NCBI RefSeq assembly: GCF_004923295.1
Contig: NZ_CP039635.1
Coordinates: 82,501 to 146,500, forward strand
Length of the DNA stretch: 64,000 nt
Direction: 5' to 3'
DNA from: Azospirillum sp. TSH100
Lineage (GTDB): Bacteria > Pseudomonadota > Alphaproteobacteria > Azospirillales > Azospirillaceae
In this document: piece by piece, positions 17,767-26,072 of the stretch
Layout: each line of letters starts with the position of its first letter
Numbering within the stretch: the stretch's first letter is position 1
Program-made: the position numbers and the translations under genes
The notes under the pieces: generated by a model
Told to the model about the DNA's origin: nothing
The model's database searches: none
The model's input: only the letters and a program-made list of their open reading frames with translations

Positions 17767-19953
17767 TCAGGCGGCGATCGACGCCTTCCAGCGCTCGGCG
17801 AAGCTCCATTCGTCGACCAGGGCGCTCATGCGCTCCAGCCGGGGGTCACGGGCGCCGCGGGGCTGTTCGTCGACCGCCACCAGCCGGACCTTGGGCAGCC
17901 ACAGGCAGGAACCGCCGGCCGCCCGCACCCGCAGGCACAGGTCCAGCCCTTTCGGCTCCAGACCCAGATAGCGGCCGCGGTCGGCCATGGCGCGCACCAG
18001 CAGATCGCGCGGCAGCAGCCCGCAGTCGGCGGACGCGGCATCGACCGCCGATGCCTCCTGTTCCTTCAGCCAGTCGCGCGGATAGCCGGCGAAGCGGCGC
18101 TCGTAGGTGACGGCGCCGCCCGGCCCTTCCACCGCGACGATGCCGGCGAAGCGGACCGAATGGTCCTCGTACAGCAGGGTCGGGCTGACCATCACCGGCG
18201 CCAGGGCGGCGGAGCCGACGGCATTCGGCTTGCGGATCGCCCGCTCCAATGCCGACAGCCAGCCGCGCTCGGTTGGCAGGACCGACGGCGAAAGCAGCAG
18301 GACGCGGTCGGCTCTCGCATGCGCCAGCGCCACCGCCACAGCCTCGAACGGATCGGAGGCCGTGGGAGCGGCGACGAAGCCGACCGCCAGCCGATAGAAG
18401 CCGGCAGCCTGCCGGACCATGCCGGCCAGACGCTCATGGGTGCCGGCACCGGCGACCACCAAAATCTCCGTTTCGACAAAGTCCGGGTCGTTCGCCATCC
18501 GGGCGAGGTTCAGGTCGACATCCTCGCGCCCGTCGCAGACCGGCAGGATCACCGAGACACGCGGGCTCCTCAGCGCGCGCCCCATCGGGTGCAGGACGGA
18601 GGACGGGGCTGCCCGCCCCGAGGCGGCGGTGCGCAGCATCGGCCCGAGATGGGCGGAGACGACACGGTCGATGGCCGGGCTGTCGGGATTCACCGCCCCC
18701 AGCATGCGGCGCAGCGAATCGCCGGTCGGCGGCTGGCAGGGCAGCGGCAGGAAGGCGATGCCATCGGCCAGCGTCAACTCCAGGTGGAACCCGGCATCGG
18801 CGGTGATACCGGCCGGCTCGCGGGCGAAGGCGGTGAAGCCGTGACCGTCGTTGCCGGGCAGCAGACGGCCGGCGAACAAAGGGTCATGGGCGAAGGCGTC
18901 CGACACGTCCTTGCGGGCCAGCCGCGACCAGTCGCTGTCCAGCCGCGCCGTCATGCCGCCGCCCTTCACCGCGACCGCGCGGACCGCCTGTGTGGGATCG
19001 AGCAGCCAGCCGCAGACGAACAACCCGGCGCCCGGAACGCGCACCGCCATGTCCAGCCCCATGCGCACCGGCGCCTGGATCTGCGACACCGTCTCCACCC
19101 CGTTGTAGCGGGCGGCGATGGCGGCGGCGACACCACGGCGGGCGGCATCGCCCTGCAACTGGCCCAGCATGTCGCGGGCATGGGCGGAGGCGACGCCGTC
19201 GGCCAGCAGTTGCCGGTGCTCGAAGATCGCCAGATGGCGCCAGCCGTCGGCGGCCCGGAAATGGATGCGGCGGATGGCTTCGGGGGATGCCACCGGTCCT
19301 TCCAGAATCGCCAGCAGGCCTGCGGCATCGTCGGGCAGGTCGGGGCGGTGGAATGGAGCGGCGGCGCTGGAATGGGTCCGCAGGTCATCGGCCTCGATCA
19401 GCACGGGGGAGGCACCGGCCGGAAAACCGTGCGACCAGCCTTGCACCATCAGCGCGCCGTCTCGAAAGCGGCCCAGCACCTCGGCGAAGCCGTCCGGACG
19501 GGAAACCTCATGGGCGAGACCGGTCAGCAGACGGATACGACGATCCGCTTCGCCCTCGCCCGCGTCCAGTCCGGACAGAAGGGTCACGGCGACGTCCAAC
19601 GCGGTGTCGAGTGCCTGCGGCTGCACCTCGCGCAGTGCGGCGACCAGATGGGCCGGGTTGGTGCGGACATTCGACAGGCGGGGCAGCAGCAGATGCTTGC
19701 CCTGGGCATCCTCGATCTCGATGCGGGACGGACGCATGTGCGCCAGTCCGGTGACACGGATGGCGCCCAGGAACCAGCGCTCCCCCGCTGCATCGGTCCA
19801 GCAGCCGCCACGGAAACGCCCGTCGATCATGCCGTCCAGCATCACCACGCTGTCGGCCGGCAGAGGCTGGTCAATGGCGCCGAACAGCATCAGCGTGTCT
19901 TCGTCCAGCAGGACAGCGGCGGTGATGTCGGCCTTGGTGCTGCGGTCCTTCAT
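17767..19953 (-). CDS. Large GT2-like protein with degenerate catalytic motifs
   Basis: 728 residues, paralogous to the 22159 product. Residues about 1-300 are unassigned. Around residue 300 comes the GWxD module (GLDMAVRVPGAGLFVCGWLL, then DP). The last third has a GT2 start (RVSVILPVCDGREDVDLNL) and overall GT-A spacing, but the acids that bind metal and act in catalysis are gone: where the paralogue has LNSDVVP this has LSPSVLP, and where it has GDFEDSDLCLR this has EPKGLDLCLR. It may be inactive and structural, or use another chemistry. The start at 19953 has AGGGGA upstream and overlaps the stop of the 19950 gene by 4 bp (ATGA); the longer upstream frame is rejected on that basis. Confidence 0.65.
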   Translation of the reverse strand: MKDRSTKADITAAVLLDEDTLMLFGAIDQPLPADSVVMLDGMIDGRFRGGCWTDAAGERWFLGAIRVTGLAHMRPSRIEIEDAQGKHLLLPRLSNVRTNPAHLVAALREVQPQALDTALDVAVTLLSGLDAGEGEADRRIRLLTGLAHEVSRPDGFAEVLGRFRDGALMVQGWSHGFPAGASPVLIEADDLRTHSSAAAPFHRPDLPDDAAGLLAILEGPVASPEAIRRIHFRAADGWRHLAIFEHRQLLADGVASAHARDMLGQLQGDAARRGVAAAIAARYNGVETVSQIQAPVRMGLDMAVRVPGAGLFVCGWLLDPTQAVRAVAVKGGGMTARLDSDWSRLARKDVSDAFAHDPLFAGRLLPGNDGHGFTAFAREPAGITADAGFHLELTLADGIAFLPLPCQPPTGDSLRRMLGAVNPDSPAIDRVVSAHLGPMLRTAASGRAAPSSVLHPMGRALRSPRVSVILPVCDGREDVDLNLARMANDPDFVETEILVVAGAGTHERLAGMVRQAAGFYRLAVGFVAAPTASDPFEAVAVALAHARADRVLLLSPSVLPTERGWLSALERAIRKPNAVGSAALAPVMVSPTLLYEDHSVRFAGIVAVEGPGGAVTYERRFAGYPRDWLKEQEASAVDAASADCGLLPRDLLVRAMADRGRYLGLEPKGLDLCLRVRAAGGSCLWLPKVRLVAVDEQPRGARDPRLERMSALVDEWSFAERWKASIAA

Positions 19954-21338
19954 CGGTTGCGGTTCCCCTGGATAAGAGCGGTGGGCGTTGGTGAAAGCAG
20001 TTCGTCGTAGAGCGCGAGGTGGAGCGACGCGGCCTCCTCCGTGCGGCGGACGGCGGGGATGTTGGCCGACAACCGCTCCCACAGGCCGGGTTCGGTCATG
20101 GCACGGGTCATGACGCGGGCGAGATCAGCCGGGTCGTTGGGGCGGACATGCAGGCCGTCGACTCCGTCGCGCACCGCCTCCGCCATGCCACCGATGCCGC
20201 TGACGATGACCGGGCGGCGGTGCTGGAAGGCCTCCTGGATCACCAGGGGGGCGTTCTCCCACCAGATCGATGGCATCACCACCCAATCGGCGGCGGCCAT
20301 CAGTGCCGGCATCTCCTGCGGACGATAGGGACCATGGGCAGTGGCGAGTCCGCGCGTCGCCTCGAAACCGTCGGCCACCCGCTGACGGAACTCCGGCGTC
20401 TGATACAGGCTGCCTCCATGGACGGCCAGCGAAGGAAAGAACCCCTGCCGGGCCATGCGGGTGACCGCGTCGAGCGCCACGGTGACGCCCTTGAACGGGT
20501 TCAGGTTGCCGAAATAGGCGAAGGCGTCGCGCGCGGCACCGGCGGCGAGATCGCGCGTCGGCGCAGGCTCCACCGCCGGCCGGCTGTTCCCAATCACCTC
20601 GATCCGGGCAGGGTCGAGACCCCATGCGACATAACGGTCGCGCAGGAAACGGCTGGGCGCCAGGAAGCGGTCGACCAGCCCGAACATCGCCTTGATGTGC
20701 TTCTCGCGCAGCAGGAACTGGTCGGCCGGCCGGTCGGGGAAGCAGCGGTGGCAGGCGTCGGGCGACGCCTTGCTGCACAGGGCGCGCGCGCCACCCTCGC
20801 CACGCGGCGGGGTGACCATCTGCCCGTCATTGGCGCAGATCGGGTAGTAGTCGTGCAGAGTGTAGACGATCTTCGCATCCGGGCAGACGCGGCGGATCAG
20901 GAACAGCATCTCCACGCCCAGCAACAGCGTGTGATGCACATGCACGATGTCCGGCCGGAAGGCTCGCAGCAGGTTCGACAGGTCGGGGACCAATCCGTGC
21001 AGGTCGATCTGGCTCTGATGGAAATGGTCGAAATGGCCTGCCCACAGCAGAACTTCGTCGGCGCTGCGCCCCAAGGTCTGGAATCCGGTGCCGGGGCGCG
21101 GCGCCCGGTGGGTGTCATTGGTGCAGGCGAGGAACAGGCACTCCGCCCCGGCCGCCTTCAGGCCGCCGAACAGCTCGTGCGCGAAGATCTCGGTGCCGCC
21201 GGGATGCAGGCTCGGGTGGTTGTGCGCGATCAGAAGAACCCGTGGCGGAAGGTCGGCGACCAGCGGACGGGCCGGCTGGCGCGGAGCCGGACGGGCGGCC
21301 TGATTGGCCGGAAGCAAAGGAAGGCGGCGGCGGCTCAT
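19950..21338 (-). CDS. Family 4 glycosyltransferase
   Basis: 462 residues, GT-B fold, paralogue of the 16404 enzyme. After a basic, proline-rich 30-residue leader comes RVLLIAHNHPSLHPGGTEIF, then DIVHVHHTLLLGVEMLFLIR, TLHDYYPICANDGQMVTPP, the Cys pair DACHRCFPD, FLAPSRFLRDRYVAWGLDP, FAYFGNLNPFKGVTVALDAV and the donor-site stretch ENAPLVIQEAFQHRRPVIVS. Both ends overlap neighbours by 4 bp (ATGA at 21335-21338 with the methyltransferase and at 19950-19953 with the GT2-like gene). Probably a cytosolic sugar transferase in the same pathway as its paralogue; substrate unknown. Confidence 0.85.
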   Translation of the reverse strand: MSRRRLPLLPANQAARPAPRQPARPLVADLPPRVLLIAHNHPSLHPGGTEIFAHELFGGLKAAGAECLFLACTNDTHRAPRPGTGFQTLGRSADEVLLWAGHFDHFHQSQIDLHGLVPDLSNLLRAFRPDIVHVHHTLLLGVEMLFLIRRVCPDAKIVYTLHDYYPICANDGQMVTPPRGEGGARALCSKASPDACHRCFPDRPADQFLLREKHIKAMFGLVDRFLAPSRFLRDRYVAWGLDPARIEVIGNSRPAVEPAPTRDLAAGAARDAFAYFGNLNPFKGVTVALDAVTRMARQGFFPSLAVHGGSLYQTPEFRQRVADGFEATRGLATAHGPYRPQEMPALMAAADWVVMPSIWWENAPLVIQEAFQHRRPVIVSGIGGMAEAVRDGVDGLHVRPNDPADLARVMTRAMTEPGLWERLSANIPAVRRTEEAASLHLALYDELLSPTPTALIQGNRNR

Positions 21339-22162
21339 GGCACGGTTCCCTTCTCCAGAACCAGCAGGTCCTGGAAATTCTCGGCCTCACGCTGGCCGCT
21401 CCAATGGCCGCGCATGACGGCGCGGGCAGGACGCAGCCCATACGCGGCGAAGCGACCGAGAAGGAACTCCTCGTCATAGGCGACGGCGGCGTTGGGATGC
21501 TCCGGATCGGCCAGCAGTTCCACATCTGGCGCGTCCCGGAAAGGCGGACGGGCGGTGCCCTTGGCGATGCCGGCGCGCGCAGTGGTGTCGGCCAGGAACA
21601 AACTGAGGAAGCAGCGCCCGCCCGGCTTCAGCACCCGTGCGATCTCCGCCGCGTAGCGCTCGGTATCGGCGGTGCGCAGGTGGGTGATGACGGAGGTCAG
21701 GATGACGAAGTCGTAAACGCCCGCCTTGAAGGGCAGCGTCGCCGTCTCGCCCTCTATCCGGCCATCGGGATTGTAGAGGCCGTTGACGACGTCGAGATGA
21801 TGGAAGCGGAACTCCGGGTAGGCCTGGGTGATGGTCTCGGCACACCAGCGGATGCCGTCCAACACGATGTCGATGCCGTCATAGGACCCATCCAGATATT
21901 GGGTCAGCGGCAGCGCCATGCGGCCGACGCCGCAGCCGATCTCCAACACCTTGTGGTCGGGACGCAGGCCGCCGAGACGGACGAAATGGCGCAGGAACTC
22001 CGCCCCGATGGCGCGGAAGTCGCCGTCGCCGATGAAATGCAATTCGGGCGGCGGCACCGGCAGGAAACGGTTGCGCGCGATCTGGGCGCAGAGCCATTCC
22101 AGCCGCGGATCGGTCTGACGGCGCAGGACGGCAAGCTGCGGGATCGGCAGAATCGCATTCAT
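21335..22162 (-). CDS. SAM-dependent methyltransferase (class I)
   Basis: 275 residues. The SAM motif KVLEIGCGVGRMALPLTQYL with the following acidic strand (SYDGIDIV) and motifs DFVILTSVITHL and RVLKPGGRCFLSLFL identify a class I Rossmann methyltransferase of the Methyltransf_11/25 type. The start at 22162 overlaps the stop of the upstream GT2 gene by 4 bp; the longer frame upstream is arginine-rich read-through. In a glycosyltransferase operon it most likely methylates a sugar hydroxyl or caps a chain; that is inference. Confidence 0.82.
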   Translation of the reverse strand: MNAILPIPQLAVLRRQTDPRLEWLCAQIARNRFLPVPPPELHFIGDGDFRAIGAEFLRHFVRLGGLRPDHKVLEIGCGVGRMALPLTQYLDGSYDGIDIVLDGIRWCAETITQAYPEFRFHHLDVVNGLYNPDGRIEGETATLPFKAGVYDFVILTSVITHLRTADTERYAAEIARVLKPGGRCFLSLFLADTTARAGIAKGTARPPFRDAPDVELLADPEHPNAAVAYDEEFLLGRFAAYGLRPARAVMRGHWSGQREAENFQDLLVLEKGTVP

Positions 22163-24438
22163 CGGGTCACCTGTGCGGTCTTGCGGGTGCCGCCATTGCA
22201 GGACGGCGGCAGCTCGTCGTCGGCGTGCCAGTCGAGCGCCATCAGTTCGGCCATGCGATCGGCCCAGCGGCGGCCATGGAGCCAGCGGTTGTATTCGGAG
22301 GCGACCCCGCGGGTGTAGCCCTGGTGCCGGCCGATGGACCGGCGCTCCAGATGGTACAGTTCCACCGACGGGGCATAGCGGATGTCCAGCCCCTGCCTGC
22401 GGATGCGCAGGCACAGGTCCGAGTCCTCGAAGTCGCCGATGACGTAGTCCTCGCAGAAGCCGCCGACGGCACTGTAGGCGGCGCGCGTGGTCAGCAGACA
22501 GGCGCCGGTGACGCCGGGCACCGAGCGCGGCCGGCAGGCAGCGGCGAAGTCGCGCGGCAGGCCCTTGAAGTAATGGTGGTTGTACCAGGCGCCCTGCAGG
22601 TCGCGGTCGAAATAGAGCCCGGCATGCTGGAGGCTGTCGTCGTCGAACAGCAGCTTCGGACCCACCGCGCCGATGCCCGGACGTTCCTCCAGCGCTGCGA
22701 CCAGCTGCGGCAGCCAGCCGGCACGGTCAGGCACCACGTCGGAATTGAGAAACAGCAGGCGGTTGCCGCGAGCCGCCGCGACGCCGGCATTGTTGGCAGC
22801 CGAATAGCCGTAATTGGCGCTCTGCACCAGCAGCAGCATCGGCAAGCCATAGAGGCCGTGGAAACCGCGCAGCAGATGCACCACCTCGTCGCGCTGCTCC
22901 GGGCTGTCGAGCACGAAGACCAGCTCGGCATCGACCATCGACGGATCGGTGGCGAAACAGGCGATCTGGAAACGCAGGAACTCCAGCGTGCGGTAAAGCG
23001 GGATGATGACCGACACCGCGGGCTTGGTCTTGCGCTCGCCATAGACGACCAGTTCCGGCTCGACGCGGCTGGCGAGATGGGCGGCGTGCAGCGAGACGAC
23101 GGCCGGGCCGATGACGGTCTCCAGCAGCTCCGGCGTGGCGAAGCGCGGCGGCAGGCTGCCCAGCACGGCGGCACGGGCGTCGGCATGGGCGCGCGGGCGC
23201 GGCGGCGGGACGAGGCGCAGGGCTCCGCCTGACGCCAGCCGGAGCTCCGCCGTCACCTGGAGCGCCTCCGCTGGTTCGGGAGTGCCCGGCAGATGCAGGA
23301 CGAAGCCGCTGCTATCGATGCCGGTGCTGCCGTAGAGCTTGGCAACGTCGTCGCGCGGGAAGCGGTTGGCGAAGCGCTCCACCCGGCGCTCGCCGCCGAA
23401 GGGGGTGCGCACCACCAGCTCCGCCGCCAGACCATGCGGATCATACAGCCAGCCGGCGAGGAACAGCCCGCCGTCGGCTGTCGGAACCGCGAGGTCGAGC
23501 GAGGCGCCGATCGGCCGCTTGGCGTCGGCGGCCTGCCGACGCGGCAACGGGGCCAGTGCCTGCAACTCGCTGACCGCCGAGGCGGCGGACGCGTGGCTGC
23601 GGCCACGCTGGGCGAGGCAGGACAGCAGATAATGACGGAGAGCGGCCGGCGTGTCCGGCCGGGCGTTCAGCCGGTCGGTCAGGGTCGGCAGGCCGGCGGG
23701 CTCGTCAGGGAAGCGGCGGCAGGCGACGCCGTTGGCGCCCAGCACCACCAGCAGGTTGCCCGGCACGCCCAACCCACGGTCGATCAGCAGGTCGAAGGCG
23801 ATGCGCCCCTTCCCCGCCGGATCGGGTCCGATGCAGGCGTCGAAGGGCGCCCGTATCACCGCGTTCGGGGACAGCACCACCAGACCGCTGATGGCGCCGA
23901 AGCGGCCGGACAGCGCGCCGGCACACAGAAGAAGGTCGCCGCCCGCACTCGCCCGCAGTACCAGCGGCGCCGGTTCCGCCGCACGGTCCAGCACCAACCG
24001 GCGACACAGCCCGGCAAAGGCGGCGTCGCAGCGAAGCGCCGGGGTGGAGCAGGCAAAATCGAACAGGAAGCGCAGCACCCGCAGCCGGGCTGCACCGTCC
24101 AGGCTGCCCAGCAACCCCGCAGGATCGAGGTCGGCGGCGCCGGTCTCCGTGCGTAGCTCGGCGATCACCCGGTTGTTGGCGATGAAATGGACGGGCATCC
24201 GCGGGTCGCGCGGAGCAGCCAGGATCGACAGGACGCGCCGCCCGCCCCAGCCGGTGTCGATGGTCAGCGTGGTGAAGGGGGGACGCACCGGCTCGCCGTC
24301 GACGTTCGGCGTGATCGGGCCGATCATCTCGGCCGAACCATCCATCGTCCAGGAGACGAGGAGAAAGCGGCTGCCCAGCGCCAGACGTTGGGCGGGGGCG
24401 ATCGACACCGAATTCGGCAGGACGGCGATGACGGTCAT
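22159..24438 (-). CDS. Large family 2 glycosyltransferase with N-terminal GWxD module
   Basis: 759 residues. Residues about 1-300 are unassigned; around 310-390 lies the GWxD module (LDLAVPTADGGLFLAGWLYD). The catalytic GT-A domain (about 490-740) is intact: AVSVIIPLYRTLEFLRFQIA, YGYSAANNAGVAAARG, the metal-binding-type LLFLNSDVVPDRAGWL, GVTGACLLTTRAAYSAVGGF and the catalytic GDFEDSDLCLRIRRQG. It is the first gene of the four-gene overlapping set 22159-19953 and so may be translated at the highest rate. Cytosolic or membrane-associated; the sugar donor is unknown. Its start at 24438 is the first ATG and no better one is evident. Confidence 0.83.
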   Translation of the reverse strand: MTVIAVLPNSVSIAPAQRLALGSRFLLVSWTMDGSAEMIGPITPNVDGEPVRPPFTTLTIDTGWGGRRVLSILAAPRDPRMPVHFIANNRVIAELRTETGAADLDPAGLLGSLDGAARLRVLRFLFDFACSTPALRCDAAFAGLCRRLVLDRAAEPAPLVLRASAGGDLLLCAGALSGRFGAISGLVVLSPNAVIRAPFDACIGPDPAGKGRIAFDLLIDRGLGVPGNLLVVLGANGVACRRFPDEPAGLPTLTDRLNARPDTPAALRHYLLSCLAQRGRSHASAASAVSELQALAPLPRRQAADAKRPIGASLDLAVPTADGGLFLAGWLYDPHGLAAELVVRTPFGGERRVERFANRFPRDDVAKLYGSTGIDSSGFVLHLPGTPEPAEALQVTAELRLASGGALRLVPPPRPRAHADARAAVLGSLPPRFATPELLETVIGPAVVSLHAAHLASRVEPELVVYGERKTKPAVSVIIPLYRTLEFLRFQIACFATDPSMVDAELVFVLDSPEQRDEVVHLLRGFHGLYGLPMLLLVQSANYGYSAANNAGVAAARGNRLLFLNSDVVPDRAGWLPQLVAALEERPGIGAVGPKLLFDDDSLQHAGLYFDRDLQGAWYNHHYFKGLPRDFAAACRPRSVPGVTGACLLTTRAAYSAVGGFCEDYVIGDFEDSDLCLRIRRQGLDIRYAPSVELYHLERRSIGRHQGYTRGVASEYNRWLHGRRWADRMAELMALDWHADDELPPSCNGGTRKTAQVTR

Positions 24439-24590
24439 GGATGGGTTTCCGGCAACGTCGATGGGTTTGAGGAGGGGTTTGAAGGTCGCAGAGGCGGAAT
24501 TCGGGCAAAGGGGGGCCGGCGGCGGCCTTTACACCACCGGTCCCTCCTTCTCAGGCGTCGCTTGAAGAACGTCGCCCGATCAGTGCCCGG

Positions 24591-25409
24591 TTAGTGGATG
24601 ACGAAGAAGTCGTTCGGGTGATTGTGGATGTCCGCAGCCGAGACACCCTTCAGCGTGATGCTATCGCCATGGCCGAGGTCGATCACGGCGTCGCCATGCT
24701 GGTCGGTGACGCGGGCGGCCAGATCGGCGGCATCGGTCACTTTCAGACCATTGATGTTGCGGGAGATCTGCAGAACGTCCTCGCCGGCCTTGAAGTCCAG
24801 GACCACGTCCTGGCCGCCGCCGCCGGTAAAGATGAAGACGTCGTGGCCGGCTCCGCCGGACAGGATGTCGTCGCCCTTGCCGCCTTCCAGGCGGTCGTTG
24901 CCATCGTCGCCGAACAGGGTGTCGTCACCGTCACCGCCGGTCAGGATGTCATTCCCGGTGCCGCCATGCAGGATGTCGTCGCCCTTGCCGCCGTCCAGGA
25001 TGTCGTCATGGCCGCCCCCGACCAGAATGTCGTCACCCTTGCCGCCGGTCAGCACGTCGTTGCCGTCCCCTCCGGACAGCACGTCGTCGCCATTGCCGCC
25101 GTCCAGCACATCGCGACCGGCGCCGCCGATCAGCACATCGTCACCATTCCCCCCCAGGATGATGTCGTCGCCCGAACCGCCATCGATGATGTCGCTGCCG
25201 CTGCCCCCTAGCAGCACGTCCGCCGAAGCGCCACCATGGATCACGTCAGCCCCGTTGCCCCCCAACAGAAGGTCGTGCCCATTGCCGCCCAGCAGAGTGT
25301 CGTTCCCGTTGCCCCCCAGCGACAGGTCGTTGCCATCTCCGCCAACCAGCAGATCGTCATGATTCGTGCCGACATGCACGTCGTAACTGCCCCCAGGAAC
25401 CGTAGCCAT
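24591..25409 (-). CDS. RTX (haemolysin-type) calcium-binding protein, probable type I secretion substrate
   Basis: 272 residues with a strong ribosome site (AAGGAGA). After only 12 residues, 20 nonapeptide units of the type L/V-GG-x-G-x-D-x-L run without a break (residues 13-192); these fold into a Ca2+-binding beta roll outside the cell. The remaining 80 residues match the C-terminal secretion region of type I substrates: DVVLDFKAGEDVLQISRNIN and a hydrophobic end, DFFVIH. There is no signal peptide and no enzymatic domain, so this is RTX and tail alone. The exporter genes 26073-29149 lie immediately upstream on the same strand, but 663 bp and a terminator separate them, giving this gene its own promoter. 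Possible roles: adhesin-like matrix protein, Ca2+-dependent surface layer, or partner of the neighbouring glycan. Confidence 0.88.
   Translation of the reverse strand: MATVPGGSYDVHVGTNHDDLLVGGDGNDLSLGGNGNDTLLGGNGHDLLLGGNGADVIHGGASADVLLGGSGSDIIDGGSGDDIILGGNGDDVLIGGAGRDVLDGGNGDDVLSGGDGNDVLTGGKGDDILVGGGHDDILDGGKGDDILHGGTGNDILTGGDGDDTLFGDDGNDRLEGGKGDDILSGGAGHDVFIFTGGGGQDVVLDFKAGEDVLQISRNINGLKVTDAADLAARVTDQHGDAVIDLGHGDSITLKGVSAADIHNHPNDFFVIH
24834..25373 (-). repeat. 20 tandem RTX nonapeptide repeats (27-bp units)
   Basis: Twenty consecutive 27-bp units coding for GGxGxDxLx-type nonapeptides. Units differ in the variable positions but keep the Gly-Gly and Asp residues. The degenerate DNA repeat could be mistaken for a CRISPR or satellite array; it is protein-coding. 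Confidence 0.9.
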
Positions 25410-26072
25410 CGTAGGTGTCTCCTTGCGATGTGATTGGGATTTTTGGGCCTTCTTTCGGCCTCGCTCGAAAGGCCGAGCTCGCCTTTCGGTGTAACCAAAT
25501 CTATCGAGCGGATAGTGTGATAAAACTCGGGAACATGGAAGAGAAAGTTGAGTCCAAACAGCGAAATCTTACAGAATAACGCATTATCTGTATTTTCAAA
25601 ATGACAGTTATTTTGATTTATTTCGAATTTCTAAGCAGTTTAGGCTTTGAAAAATGATGGTCTGACCCACATTTTTGGCACTATATGGCCATGGACGGAC
25701 TCAATTCGCACTCAAAATCCCAAATTGTTAAAAGAAGGTTTTTAAAATCGGGTGATCCATCCAAAGCCACAGAGGATTCGCAGCCGGCAGCGGGACCGCG
25801 CGTGCCGGCCTGAGCGGAGCAGTCGTCAGCAAATAAAAATGAAATCAATTTGATCCCCAGCGATCAAAATCACGACAAACTACTCCAGTATGCAAACATC
25901 GGCCGAATCGAAGGCAGTGAAATCACATTGCAGCCGCTCCAGCCGTGCAAAAGGGCCGGCGTGGGGGACGCCGGCCCTTTCACGGGGCCGCTTGCCAGGG
26001 GATGGAACCCGTGCAACGACCCCAGCCCGCACCGGCCCGAACGGGGGAGGACCGGGGGGATCACGCGTCCGC
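25410..26072. promoter_or_regulatory. 663-bp A+T-rich region: RTX promoter zone and exporter terminator
   Basis: Gene-free stretch between the RTX gene and the secretion operon. Bases about 25495-25760 are strongly A+T-rich compared with the window, with no open frame of credible composition. The region must contain the promoter of the RTX gene (start at 25409). It ends with a hairpin at 25950-25980. I see no named operator, but the sharp drop in G+C is itself notable. Confidence 0.55.
25950..25980 (-). terminator. Rho-independent-type terminator of the type I secretion operon
   Basis: Perfect 13-bp inverted repeat AAAGGGCCGGCGT / ACGCCGGCCCTTT around a 5-base loop of G, 93 bp after the stop of the HlyD-type gene in the direction of transcription. 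Read on the minus strand, the stem is followed by TTTTGC. The A/T ends make it potentially bidirectional. Confidence 0.75.

Noticed and set aside
24594..25362. Plus-strand open frames and tandem repeat in the RTX gene, first seen as a possible CRISPR or satellite array
   Set aside because: The 27-bp period matches the codons of RTX nonapeptides on the minus strand; units are adjacent without unique spacers.
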